A stretch of DNA of 8,242 nt from an uncultured Oscillibacter sp. (GCA_948902155.1 CAQVQZ010000099.1:1-8242), one strand, 5' to 3'; positions 1 to 6,662 are shown, counted from the first letter of the stretch. Notes: generated by a model from the sequence alone, not told the origin. Numbers and translations are program-made.

Positions 1-1153
1 CAAGGACATGGCCCTGCAAATGCTGCCCCAGCTCCTCTCCGCCGCCCTGCGGAAGACCGGGGAGGACAAGACGGTCTGCATCCTGGTGGCGACTTCCGGG
101 GATACCGGAAAGGCCGCTATGGAGGGCTTCGCCAATGTGCCCCAGACCAAAATCATGGTCTTCTATCCCAAGGACGGCGTGTCCAAGGTCCAGGAGGCCC
201 AGATGGTTACCCAGGACGGGGAAAACGTTGGCGTCTGCGCCGTGGAAGGCAACTTCGACGACGCCCAGGCGGGCGTGAAGCGCATTTTTTCCGACGGGGA
301 AATCCGGAAGACACTGGCGGACCGGGGTTATCTCCTGTCCTCCGCCAACTCCATCAACTGGGGCCGCATCCTGCCCCAGGTGGTCTATTACATCTCCGCC
401 TACTGCGACCTGCTCCGGGACGGGGAGATCCAGGCGGGGGACAAGGTGAACTTCTGCGTGCCCACCGGCAACTTCGGCGACATCCTGGCGGCGTACTACG
501 CCGGGCGCATGGGCCTTCCGGTGGGGAAGCTGATCTGCGCCTCCAACCGGAACGACGTGCTGGCAGACTTCCTCCGCACCGGCGTGTACGACAAGAACCG
601 CCCCTTCCACAACACCATGAGCCCCTCCATGGACATCCTGGTCTCCAGCAATCTGGAGCGCCTCCTGTTCCACCTCTCCGGGGAGAACGACGCGGAAGTC
701 CGGGGCTACATGGAGTCCCTGGCGAAGGACGGCCGCTACGAGGTCTCGGAGCCCATCAAGGCGGCCCTCCGGAAGCAGTTCTGGGGCGGCTTCTGCGGCG
801 AAGAGGACACCGCCGCCGCCATCGCGAAGCACTACAAGGAATACGGCTACCTCATCGACACCCACACCGCCGTGGCGGCGGGGGTCCTGGAGCAGTACCG
901 GAGGGAAACCGGGGACCAGACCCCCACGGTCTTCGTCTCCACCGCGTCCCCTTATAAGTTCTGCGACCACGTGCTGGAGGCCATCGGCGAGACGCCCGAG
1001 GGAGACGGCGTGGAGCTGCTGGACCAGCTGAACGCCGTGACCGGCGTATCCGTCCCCCGGCGTCTGGCGGCGCTGAAGGGCAAGGCCCGCCGCTTCGACC
1101 TGACGGCGGAGAAAGCGGAGATGGACAGCGTGGTGCTGGATTTCCTGAAATAA
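1..1153 (+). CDS. thrC: Threonine synthase, 5' truncated by window edge
   Basis: Threonine synthase converts O-phosphohomoserine and water to threonine and phosphate with PLP, the last step of threonine synthesis in the cytoplasm. The reading frame is already open at base 2: the first complete codons read KDMALQ, matching the family's AFKD-type motif, so the lysine at bases 2-4 is the expected Schiff-base lysine. Other visible motifs are TSGDTGKAA, NSINWGRI, the phosphate/PLP-binding loop PTGNFGD and STASPYKF near the end. The ATG at base 8 is internal, not the start; about 100 N-terminal residues should lie upstream of the window. About 383 residues are visible, ending at TAA 1151-1153. The next gene begins 16 bases later on the same strand, suggesting co-transcription. 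Family assignment is secure; start and promoter are outside the window. Confidence 0.96.
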   Translation, partial: KDMALQMLPQLLSAALRKTGEDKTVCILVATSGDTGKAAMEGFANVPQTKIMVFYPKDGVSKVQEAQMVTQDGENVGVCAVEGNFDDAQAGVKRIFSDGEIRKTLADRGYLLSSANSINWGRILPQVVYYISAYCDLLRDGEIQAGDKVNFCVPTGNFGDILAAYYAGRMGLPVGKLICASNRNDVLADFLRTGVYDKNRPFHNTMSPSMDILVSSNLERLLFHLSGENDAEVRGYMESLAKDGRYEVSEPIKAALRKQFWGGFCGEEDTAAAIAKHYKEYGYLIDTHTAVAAGVLEQYRRETGDQTPTVFVSTASPYKFCDHVLEAIGETPEGDGVELLDQLNAVTGVSVPRRLAALKGKARRFDLTAEKAEMDSVVLDFLK

Positions 1154-1169
1154 GAAAAGAGGCGGGAGC

Positions 1170-1826
1170 ATGAAGCCTTTGAAGCGGAGCTTGTCTCGGG
1201 CAACTCTGGCGGCGCATTACGCGGGCTGGGGGCTGGTGCTGTTCGACGTTTTCTTCCGGCGGGGACTGCGGGAGCGGTACGGCCTCGCGGCGGAGTGGCC
1301 GGGGTATCTGGGCATTGCCCTGATGCTCCTGGCCCTCCTGGCCTGGGACCGGGCGTCCCGTTGCCCCCGCTGCGGGAAGGGAGGCGCGCCCCAGGAATGG
1401 ACCTACCGGGGACAGCGCTACTGCGCCCATTGCGGCGAGCCCCTGCCCTTCGACGACGGGCCGGAGGAACCGGCCCCGCCGTCCCCGCGGGCGCGGCTGA
1501 CGCTGAAACGAAGCTGGGCCCGGATCACCTTCGCCCTGGCCGCGGGCGGGACCGTCCTGATGGCCCTGAGCCTCCTGGCGCTGACGGCGTCGGTCCGGTC
1601 CCAGGACGTCCAGACCCGCGTGAGCCTGAACGGCTTCGGGGGTTTCCTGCTTCTGGCGGGCCTGGCGGTCTGGGGCGTCGGAGGATTCCTGGCGGCGAAG
1701 CACCTGAGCTGTCCCGGCTGCGGGAAGGGCATGGCCGCGCCCTGGCGGCGGGGCCCCCACTGGTGCCGCTATTGCGGCGCGGAACTGGTTTACGAAGACC
1801 CGTTTTCGGAAAAGCTTCAAAACTAA
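1170..1826 (+). CDS. Membrane protein with duplicated two-TM plus zinc-ribbon unit
   Basis: A 218-residue protein of unknown function. Hydrophobic segments lie at about residues 12-29, 45-60, 117-139 and 157-176. Two CxxC...CxxC zinc ribbons follow the second and fourth segments: C65/C68/C85/C88 (CPRCGK...CAHCGE) and C181/C184/C199/C202 (CPGCGK...CRYCGA). Each half is therefore a pair of membrane segments followed by a ribbon and a short acidic stretch (FDD, YED), joined by a Pro/Glu-rich linker at about 97-108. This looks like an internal duplication. The start is supported by GAGG at 1159-1162, seven bases before ATG 1170. It follows thrC by 16 bases, so it is probably on the same transcript, but nothing in it suggests a role in threonine metabolism. 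Such ribbons often bind zinc structurally. I do not recognise a named family. Confidence 0.85.
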   Translation: MKPLKRSLSRATLAAHYAGWGLVLFDVFFRRGLRERYGLAAEWPGYLGIALMLLALLAWDRASRCPRCGKGGAPQEWTYRGQRYCAHCGEPLPFDDGPEEPAPPSPRARLTLKRSWARITFALAAGGTVLMALSLLALTASVRSQDVQTRVSLNGFGGFLLLAGLAVWGVGGFLAAKHLSCPGCGKGMAAPWRRGPHWCRYCGAELVYEDPFSEKLQN

Positions 1827-1836
1827 GCCCCTCAAA

Positions 1837-1933
1837 GCAGAGATTCGGTTGCCGTCGCTTCGGCTTGGAACATCACCAGACCATCAGAGCGCGCAAAAGT
1901 TCTTTTTGATTCTTTTTCTTTCAAGAAAAAGAA
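1837..1933. repeat. Intergenic repeat, copy A (97 bp)
   Basis: This stretch aligns over its whole length with 5220-5315. Shared blocks include GCAGAG, GGTTGCCGTCGC, CAGAGCGCGC, AAAGTTCTTTTTG and a 24-base terminal palindrome at 1910-1933. That palindrome pairs two 10-11-base arms (TTCTTTTTCTT / AAGAAAAAGAA) around a tiny loop. The copy begins 10 bases after the zinc-ribbon gene's stop and ends 26 bases before the phosphoesterase GTG. An open frame from ATG 1849 runs through the repeat into the phosphoesterase, but those residues have no place in that family. The hairpin is A/T-rich with no T tract after it, so it is not a standard intrinsic terminator. The function is unknown. Confidence 0.85.
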
Positions 1934-1945
1934 TGACTACTGGAA

Positions 1946-1952
1946 AGGGGAG
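1946..1952 (+). promoter_or_regulatory. Ribosome binding site deciding the phosphoesterase start
   Basis: AGGGGAG lies seven bases before GTG 1960. The in-frame ATGs at 1849 and 1933 have no comparable purine-rich site, and both would add residues ahead of the first beta strand of the phosphoesterase fold. Confidence 0.7.
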
Positions 1953-1959
1953 TGGTATT

Positions 1960-2640
1960 GTGGGCCTGTACGCGATCGGGGACCTGCATCTCTCCCTGAC
2001 GGCCAATAAGTCAATGGAAGTCTTCGGCCCCGCCTGGGAGAACTACACGGAGCGCATCGCGGAGAGCCTGGGGGCCCTGACGGCGGAGGACGTCCTGATC
2101 CTGGCCGGAGACACCTCCTGGGGCATGAGCCTGGAGGAGGCGGAGGCGGATTTCCGCTTTCTGGACCGGTTCCCCTGCAAGAAGTACCTGGTCAAGGGCA
2201 ACCACGACTACTGGTGGACCACCGCCGCCAAGCTCCACCGCTTCTTTGACGAGAAGGGCATCCATACCCTGGACATCCTCCACAACGCCAGCGTGCCCTA
2301 CGGGGACTGGGCCGTCTGCGGCACAAGGGGCTGGTTCCTGGAGGAGGACGCCCATAACGTCAAGGTCCTGAACCGGGAGGTGGGCCGCCTGGAGGCGTCC
2401 CTGCGGGCGGCGGGGGAGCGGCCCATCCTGTGCTTCCTCCACTACCCGCCTCTGTACCAGGGCTATGCCTGCCCGGAAATCCTGGAGACGCTGGCAAACT
2501 ACCGCGTCTTGCAGTGCTGCTACGGCCACCTTCACGGCCACGCCATCCGCCGGAGGTGGGAGGGAAAACGGGGTGAAACGGACTTTTCCCTCATCTCCGC
2601 CGACTATCTGGGCTTTGTTCCGAAAAAAATTTGTGATTAA
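1960..2640 (+). CDS. Metallophosphoesterase (calcineurin-like, COG1768-type)
   Basis: A 226-residue predicted phosphohydrolase using a two-metal centre; its substrate is unknown. All metal-site motifs of the calcineurin-like fold are present in order: GDLH (D8, H10), GDTSW (D51), KGNHDYWW (N81, H82), LHYPP (H161) and YGHLHG (H190, H192). The NHDYWW and CGTRGW signatures recall the COG1768 family, whose members are about this size. The GTG start puts the first strand (LYAIGD) immediately at the N-terminus, as expected; a start at ATG 1933 would add nine residues and is the main alternative. No signal peptide or membrane segment is seen, so it should be cytoplasmic. It lies 133 bases after the zinc-ribbon gene, with repeat copy A between. 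No terminator is evident after its TAA. Confidence 0.92.
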   Translation: MGLYAIGDLHLSLTANKSMEVFGPAWENYTERIAESLGALTAEDVLILAGDTSWGMSLEEAEADFRFLDRFPCKKYLVKGNHDYWWTTAAKLHRFFDEKGIHTLDILHNASVPYGDWAVCGTRGWFLEEDAHNVKVLNREVGRLEASLRAAGERPILCFLHYPPLYQGYACPEILETLANYRVLQCCYGHLHGHAIRRRWEGKRGETDFSLISADYLGFVPKKICD

Positions 2641-2672
2641 AGGAAAAAAGGCTGGTATTTTCAATATTTTTC

Positions 2673-2681
2673 TGTTAGAAT
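2673..2681 (+). promoter_or_regulatory. Candidate extended -10 promoter for tig
   Basis: TGTTAGAAT at 2673-2681 fits an extended -10 (TGn followed by TAGAAT, one mismatch to TATAAT) in a locally A/T-rich stretch. No good -35 is seen at 16-18 bases upstream, which extended -10 promoters can tolerate. The predicted start of transcription, about 2687-2689, coincides with the left end of the 160-bp palindromic element, so the element would form most of the tig 5' leader. This is inference from sequence only. Confidence 0.5.
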
Positions 2682-2686
2682 ACTTA

Positions 2687-2846
2687 GAGCCTGTTTGAAA
2701 AGTGTCAAAACGCCCAAATGGCGGAGCTTTTTCCGCCGCTCCGCGTTAAATTTTCTTGCCGGGCGGAAGCCCGCCCGCGAAAATTCGCCTTGACCGGCGC
2801 AAAAATCTCTCGCCCTTGGGCATTTTGCCATTTATCAAACAGGCTC
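2687..2846. mobile_element. MITE-like palindromic element, 160 bp
   Basis: The element is bounded by perfect 12-base terminal inverted repeats, GAGCCTGTTTGA at 2687-2698 and TCAAACAGGCTC at 2835-2846. The two 80-base halves match each other in inverted orientation at about 55 of 80 positions without gaps. The exact midpoint is a CGGGC-GGAA-GCCCG hairpin at 2760-2773. It encodes no transposase. Size, terminal repeats and whole-length foldback are typical of a non-autonomous miniature transposable element mobilised by a transposase encoded elsewhere. No exact target-site duplication is visible; TTAG (2684-2687) and TCAG (2845-2848) agree at three of four positions only. A dispersed structured-RNA or REP-type repeat is the alternative. 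Confidence 0.75.
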
Positions 2847-2895
2847 AGCTGCCCGGATGCGCCTTCTGGGAAAGCGCGGAGAGCCGGGAATGAAC

Positions 2896-2900
2896 GGAGG
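2896..2900 (+). promoter_or_regulatory. Ribosome binding site of tig
   Basis: GGAGG lies nine bases before ATG 2910 and fixes the start there. The frame is open upstream to ATG 2718, which would begin inside the palindromic element and add 64 residues unlike any trigger factor. Confidence 0.85.
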
Positions 2901-2909
2901 AAAACAAAC

Positions 2910-4367
2910 ATGAGTGTGAAGAGCTGCGAAAAGCTTGAAAAGAGTCAGGTCGCGCTGACCATCGAGGTGGAGGCCCCGGAGTTTGAGGCCGCCATCGAAA
3001 AGGCATACCGGAAAACCCGGGGCAAGATCAAGGTCCCTGGCTTCCGCCCCGGCAAGGCCCCCCGGAAGATCATCGAGGGCATGTACGGCGTGGAGGTCTT
3101 CTTTGACGAGGCCATCAACATCGCTTTCCCCGACGCCTACGAGGCCGCCGTGAAGGAGAAGGAGCTGAACGTGGTGGGCTATCCCTCCGTTGAGCTGGTG
3201 GGCGAGTGCACCCGGCAGGGCTTTACCTTCAAGGCTGTCGCGCCCGTGTATCCCGAGGTCACCCTGGGCCAGTATAAGGGCCTGACCGCCCCCAAGGAAG
3301 AGGTCCAGGTCACCGCCGAAGACGTGGCCCGCCGCCTCCAGACCCTCACCGACCGGAACACCCGCCTGGTGTCCGTGGAGCGGGAGGCCAAGGAGGGCGA
3401 CACCGCCGTCATCGACTTCGAGGGCTTCCTGGACGGCAAGCCCTTCGACGGCGGGAAGGGGAGCAACCACAGCCTGGAGCTGGGTTCCCACAGCTTCGTC
3501 CCCGGTTTCGAGGAGCAGGTGGCGGGCATGAAGGCCGGCGACGAGAAGGACATCGACATCACCTTCCCCGAGGACTACCACGCGGAGCTGGCCGGGAAGG
3601 CCGTGGTCTTCAAGGTCAAGTGCCACGAGGTCAAGGAAAAGGAAGTCCCCGCCCTGGACGACGAGTTCGCCAAGGACGTCAGCGAGTTCGACACCCTGGA
3701 CGAGCTGAAGGCGGACCTGGAGAAGCAGATCGCCGAGGACCGGGAGAAGGACGCCCAGCGGGCCTTTGAGGACGCGCTGATGGAGCAGGTGGCCGAGGGC
3801 ATCACCGCCGAAATCCCCGACGCCATGGTGGAGGGCCAGGCCCGGCAGTTCCTGGAGAACTTCCGCACCCAGATCGCCCAGCAGGGCATCCCCTACGACC
3901 AGTACATGGAGATGACCGGCCTCAGCGAGTCCAAGCTGCTGGAGGACGCGAAGGAGCCCGCCCTGCGGCAGGTGAAGATGGACCTGGCCGTCATGGCCAT
4001 CATCAAGGCCGAGAACATCGAGGCCAGCGACGAGGCCGTGGAGGAAGAGTATAAAAAGATGGCCGGGCAGTTCGGCATGGATGTGGAGATGGTGAAGAAG
4101 TACATCCAGGCGGACCAGGTGAAGGACCAGGTGTGCAGCCGCCGGGCCATCGAGATCGTAGCGGAGAGCGCCACGGCCACCAAGCCGGAGGAGAAGCCCG
4201 CCGAGGAAGAGCCCGCCGAAGAGGCGAAGCCCAAGAAGACCGCCCGCAAAAAGAAGACCGAGGAAACCGAGGAGCCTGCCGCTGAGGAAAAGAAGCCCGT
4301 CAAAAAGCCTCGGAAGAAGAAGACGGAGGAAGAGGCCGCCGCCGAAGAGGCGAAGGAGGCCGAGTAA
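2910..4367 (+). CDS. tig: Trigger factor, with Lys/Glu-rich C-terminal tail
   Basis: A ribosome-associated chaperone and peptidyl-prolyl isomerase that shields nascent chains at the exit tunnel. It is 485 residues from ATG 2910. The N-terminal ribosome-binding domain (about 1-115) carries the signature GFRPGK at 44-49. The FKBP-like isomerase domain (about 161-245) includes GDTAVIDFEG, HSFVPGFEEQ and GMKAGDEKDI. The helical C-terminal chaperone arms run to about residue 420. The final 60 residues are a low-complexity tail of alternating basic and acidic clusters, with ARKKKTEE at 445-452 and PRKKKTEE at 467-474 in a tandem repeat of about 20 residues. E. coli trigger factor is 432 residues, so the tail explains the extra length. 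The gene heads the tig-clpP-clpX-lon cluster; its own promoter probably lies upstream of the palindromic element. Confidence 0.97.
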   Translation: MSVKSCEKLEKSQVALTIEVEAPEFEAAIEKAYRKTRGKIKVPGFRPGKAPRKIIEGMYGVEVFFDEAINIAFPDAYEAAVKEKELNVVGYPSVELVGECTRQGFTFKAVAPVYPEVTLGQYKGLTAPKEEVQVTAEDVARRLQTLTDRNTRLVSVEREAKEGDTAVIDFEGFLDGKPFDGGKGSNHSLELGSHSFVPGFEEQVAGMKAGDEKDIDITFPEDYHAELAGKAVVFKVKCHEVKEKEVPALDDEFAKDVSEFDTLDELKADLEKQIAEDREKDAQRAFEDALMEQVAEGITAEIPDAMVEGQARQFLENFRTQIAQQGIPYDQYMEMTGLSESKLLEDAKEPALRQVKMDLAVMAIIKAENIEASDEAVEEEYKKMAGQFGMDVEMVKKYIQADQVKDQVCSRRAIEIVAESATATKPEEKPAEEEPAEEAKPKKTARKKKTEETEEPAAEEKKPVKKPRKKKTEEEAAAEEAKEAE

Positions 4368-4380
4368 CTCCACGACGCCC

Positions 4381-4418
4381 GCCGCCGGGACCGGGCTTTT
4401 GCGCCCGTTCCGGGCGGC
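4381..4418. other. GC-rich hairpin after tig, possible weak terminator
   Basis: A 16-base stem (4381-4396 with 4403-4418) pairs with two mismatches around a TTTTGC loop, starting 13 bases after the tig stop. The right arm is followed by ATCCGCAGAAAAATGG rather than a T tract, so it is not a canonical intrinsic terminator. It may slow polymerase, protect the tig mRNA 3' end, or act with a factor. The downstream clpP promoter suggests that tig and clpP can be separate units. Confidence 0.5.
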
Positions 4419-4468
4419 ATCCGCAGAAAAATGGACGAATCTTTACTTAGATGTTCACAGATTCGACA

Positions 4469-4505
4469 CATTTTCACAAGATCGCTATGGTATCATGTGA
4501 AAATG
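4469..4505. promoter_or_regulatory. Operator-like inverted repeat over the clpP promoter
   Basis: CATTTTCACA at 4469-4478 and TGTGAAAATG at 4496-4505 form a perfect 10-base inverted repeat with a 17-base spacer. The left arm covers the -35 region. The right arm overlaps the last base of the -10 and the predicted transcription start, a position that would suit a repressor. A third half-site, TTCACA, lies at 4454-4459. It does not match the CtsR box (GGTCAAA-type direct repeat) or the CIRCE element of HrcA. The regulator is unknown. Confidence 0.5.
4488..4496 (+). promoter_or_regulatory. Candidate extended -10 promoter for clpP
   Basis: TGGTATCAT at 4488-4496 is an extended -10 (TGn plus TATCAT, one mismatch to TATAAT). 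No convincing -35 stands 16-18 bases upstream. Transcription would start near 4502-4504, giving a leader of about 90 bases before the TTG start. The A/T-rich stretch 4425-4506 contrasts with the GC-rich surroundings, as promoters do here. Confidence 0.55.
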
Positions 4506-4518
4506 GTTCTAAGGGCAG

Positions 4519-4558
4519 TCCGCCGGAGAACGCGGAAGGCGCTTCCGCGCCCGGCGGA
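4519..4558 (+). other. Hairpin in the clpP 5' leader
   Basis: A two-tier hairpin. The outer stem is TCCGCCGG / CCGGCGGA (4519-4526 with 4551-4558). The inner stem is CGCGGAAG / CTTCCGCG (4531-4538 with 4542-4549) around a GCG loop, with AGAA opposite a single C as the internal loop. All 16 pairs are Watson-Crick. It ends 20 bases before the ribosome binding site and has no T tract after it. It could stabilise the mRNA or influence translation. Confidence 0.65.
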
Positions 4559-4578
4559 GGCGGCGTCAACAAAAGACT

Positions 4579-4583
4579 GGAGG
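4579..4583 (+). promoter_or_regulatory. Ribosome binding site fixing the TTG start of clpP
   Basis: GGAGG lies eight bases before TTG 4592. The upstream in-frame ATG at 4451 lies before the predicted promoter and has no such site. Confidence 0.85.
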
Positions 4584-4591
4584 TTATCAAA

Positions 4592-5194
4592 TTGAGTTTA
4601 GTCCCTTATGTAGTGGAACAGACCAACCGGGGCGAGCGGTCCTATGACATCTTTTCCCGGCTGCTGAACGACCGCATCGTGTTCCTTGGCGAGGAGGTCA
4701 ACGCCACCACGGCCAGCCTGATCGTGGCTCAGCTGCTGTACCTGGAGGCCCAGGACCCGGACAAGGACATTCAGCTGTATATCAACAGCCCCGGCGGTTC
4801 CGTCACGGACGGCATGGCGATTTATGACACCATGCAGTACGTCAAGTGCGACGTGTCCACCATCTGCGTGGGCATGGCGGCCAGCATGGGCGCGTTCCTC
4901 CTCTCTTCCGGCGCCAAGGGCAAGCGCATCGCCCTGCCCAACGCGGAGATCATGATCCACCAGCCCTCCGCCGGCACCCAGGGCCAGATCACGGACATGG
5001 CCATCCACCTGAAGCGGCTGGAGATCATCAAAAAGCGCATGAACCGCATCCTGGCGTCCAACACCGGCCGCTCCGTGGAAGAGGTCACCGACGCCTGCGA
5101 GCGGGATAACTTCATGAGCGCCGGGGAGGCCAAGGACTTCGGCCTGATCGATAAAATCCTGATTAACAAAGAAGAAAAACCGGCTGAGGACTAA
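4592..5194 (+). CDS. clpP: ATP-dependent Clp protease proteolytic subunit
   Basis: The serine peptidase that forms the double-ring chamber and degrades proteins fed by ClpX (or ClpC/ClpA). From TTG 4592 it is 200 residues, the usual length, beginning [10 protein letters not shown] as ClpP proteins do. The catalytic triad is visible as S98 in GMAASMGA, H123 in MIHQPSAG and D172 in RDNFMSA. The substrate-strand motif NSPGGSV is at 65-71, and NRILASNTG in the handle region is intact. An upstream in-frame ATG at 4451 would add 47 residues rich in Gly, Pro and Ala that match nothing in ClpP and would start before the likely promoter. clpX follows after 148 bases, with repeat copy B in the gap. The usual short N-terminal propeptide cannot be excluded. 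Confidence 0.97.
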   Translation: MSLVPYVVEQTNRGERSYDIFSRLLNDRIVFLGEEVNATTASLIVAQLLYLEAQDPDKDIQLYINSPGGSVTDGMAIYDTMQYVKCDVSTICVGMAASMGAFLLSSGAKGKRIALPNAEIMIHQPSAGTQGQITDMAIHLKRLEIIKKRMNRILASNTGRSVEEVTDACERDNFMSAGEAKDFGLIDKILINKEEKPAED

Positions 5195-5219
5195 TCCCGC
5201 CCCCGCACGGCGCCGAAAC

Positions 5220-5315
5220 GCAGAGTCCAGGTTGCCGTCGCAGAGGCTAAGACAAAACCCAGACCCCAGAGCGCGCTAAAGTTCTTTTTGCTTCTTTTTC
5301 TTTCAAGAAAAAGAA
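5220..5315. repeat. Intergenic repeat, copy B (96 bp)
   Basis: The partner of 1837-1933, one base shorter. The last 39 bases differ at only two positions between copies, and the terminal 24-base palindrome (5292-5315) is identical. The middle part (5242-5264) is more divergent. It lies between clpP and clpX, ending 27 bases before the clpX ATG, nearly the spacing seen before the phosphoesterase. It has no open frame of its own and no terminator-like T tract after the hairpin. Confidence 0.85.
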
Positions 5316-5342
5316 GGTATAGAAAACCGAGGTAAAGAGAGC

Positions 5343-6653
5343 ATGAATGACGACGGCAAGAAAACGCTGCGGTGTTCCTTCTGCGGCAAGCATGAGCAGC
5401 AGATTCACCGCATGATACAGGGCCCCGGCGTGCGTATTTGCGACGAGTGCGTCCACCTGTGCATGAGCATTTTAAACGACGGCTTCGAGCCGGACGGACC
5501 GGCGCTGGAGGACATCCCCGACCAGCTGCCCACCCCCCGTGAAATCCGGGACGTGCTGGACCAGTACGTCATCGGCCAGGAGGAGGCCAAGGTGGCCCTG
5601 TCTGTGGCGGTGTACAACCACTATAAGCGCATCTTTTTCGGCGGCGACGAGGACGTGGAGCTGCAAAAGAGCAATATCCTGATGCTGGGCCCCACGGGCT
5701 CCGGCAAGACGCTCTTCGCCCAGACCCTGGCCCGCATCCTGAAGGTGCCCTTCGCCATTGCCGACGCCACCACCCTCACCGAGGCGGGCTACGTGGGCGA
5801 CGACGTGGAGAACATCCTCCTCCGCCTGCTCCAGGCTGCGGACTTCGACGTGGAGCGGGCCGAGCACGGCATCATCTACGTGGACGAGATCGACAAGATC
5901 GCCCGGAAGAGCGAAAACACCTCCATCACCCGGGACGTCTCCGGCGAGGGCGTGCAGCAGGCCCTGCTGAAAATCGTGGAGGGCACCGTGGCCAACGTGC
6001 CGCCCCAGGGCGGCCGGAAGCACCCCCACCAGGAATTCATCCAGATGAACACGAAAAACATCCTCTTCATCTGCGGCGGCGCTTTCGACGGCCTGGAGAA
6101 GATCATCGAAAAGCGCCTGGACAAGAAGAGCATCGGCTTCGGAGCCAACGTCCAGGGCAAGAAGGACAAGGATCTGAGCAAAATCCTCCACGAGGTCCAG
6201 CCCCACGACATCCTGAAGTTCGGCATCATCCCGGAGCTGGTGGGCCGCCTGCCGGTCATCGCGCCGCTGAACGGCCTGCGCCGGGAGGACCTGGTCCGCA
6301 TCCTCCAGGAGCCGAAGAACGCCCTGGTGAAGCAGTACAAGAAGCTGCTGGAGTACGACGACGTAGAGCTGGAGTTCGAGCCCGACGCCCTGGACGCCAT
6401 TGCCGACAAGGCCATTGAGCGGAACATCGGCGCGCGGGGCCTCCGGGCCGTCATGGAGGGCATGCTGACCCAGATCATGTACGACATCCCCTCGGACCCC
6501 ACCATCGTCAAGGCGGTGGTGACCCGCGAGTGCGTGGAGGGCAGCGGCCAGCCGATTCTGACAAAGGACCCGGACAAGGTGGGCTATTCCGTGAAATTGA
6601 ACACGGGAAGCAGTGGAAAATCCAGGAAAACCTCGCCAAAGTCCGCATCTTGA
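5343..6653 (+). CDS. clpX: ClpX unfoldase, ATPase subunit of ClpXP
   Basis: A hexameric AAA+ unfoldase that recognises tagged or native substrates and threads them into ClpP. It is 436 residues, a normal length. The N-terminal zinc-binding domain has C11, C14, C33 and C36 (CSFC...CDEC). The AAA+ module shows Walker A GPTGSGKT at 116-123, pore-1 loop GYVG at 149-152, Walker B IIYVDEID at 177-184, the RKH pore loop at 225-227 and the sensor-2 motif GARGLR. The ClpP-docking loop IGF is at 264-266, so this ClpX should pair with the adjacent ClpP. ATG 5343 is preceded by GAGG at 5329-5332, ten bases upstream. The C-terminus ends in a Ser/Lys-rich stretch. No clear promoter is seen in the clpP-clpX gap, so the two are probably co-transcribed. 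Confidence 0.98.
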   Translation: MNDDGKKTLRCSFCGKHEQQIHRMIQGPGVRICDECVHLCMSILNDGFEPDGPALEDIPDQLPTPREIRDVLDQYVIGQEEAKVALSVAVYNHYKRIFFGGDEDVELQKSNILMLGPTGSGKTLFAQTLARILKVPFAIADATTLTEAGYVGDDVENILLRLLQAADFDVERAEHGIIYVDEIDKIARKSENTSITRDVSGEGVQQALLKIVEGTVANVPPQGGRKHPHQEFIQMNTKNILFICGGAFDGLEKIIEKRLDKKSIGFGANVQGKKDKDLSKILHEVQPHDILKFGIIPELVGRLPVIAPLNGLRREDLVRILQEPKNALVKQYKKLLEYDDVELEFEPDALDAIADKAIERNIGARGLRAVMEGMLTQIMYDIPSDPTIVKAVVTRECVEGSGQPILTKDPDKVGYSVKLNTGSSGKSRKTSPKSAS

Positions 6654-6662
6654 GCACAAAAG

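Noticed and set aside
1849..1959. Phosphoesterase start at ATG 1849 or ATG 1933
   Set aside because: Both would translate repeat copy A or its end; the fold begins directly at GTG 1960, which has AGGGGAG seven bases upstream.
2718..2909. In-frame extension of tig from ATG 2718, giving a 549-residue protein
   Set aside because: The added 64 residues are translated from the palindromic element, have no ribosome binding site, and do not resemble a trigger factor N-terminus; ATG 2910 has GGAGG at proper spacing.
2835..4373. 512-codon open frame on the minus strand opposite tig
   Set aside because: Long antisense frames are expected opposite GC-rich genes; the product is Leu/Gly/His low-complexity sequence with no recognisable domain, while the plus strand encodes a clear trigger factor.
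4381..4418. Calling the hairpin after tig a full intrinsic terminator
   Set aside because: No T tract follows the stem on the plus strand; it is kept only as a hairpin with possible weak terminator function.
4451..4591. In-frame N-terminal extension of clpP from ATG 4451
   Set aside because: It lies upstream of and across the predicted promoter and leader hairpin, is Gly/Pro/Ala-rich without ClpP similarity, and TTG 4592 has a strong GGAGG and gives the standard length.
5318..5323. TATAGA as a possible clpX -10
   Set aside because: There is no -35 at acceptable spacing and no extended -10 TG; clpX is more simply read from the clpP transcript.
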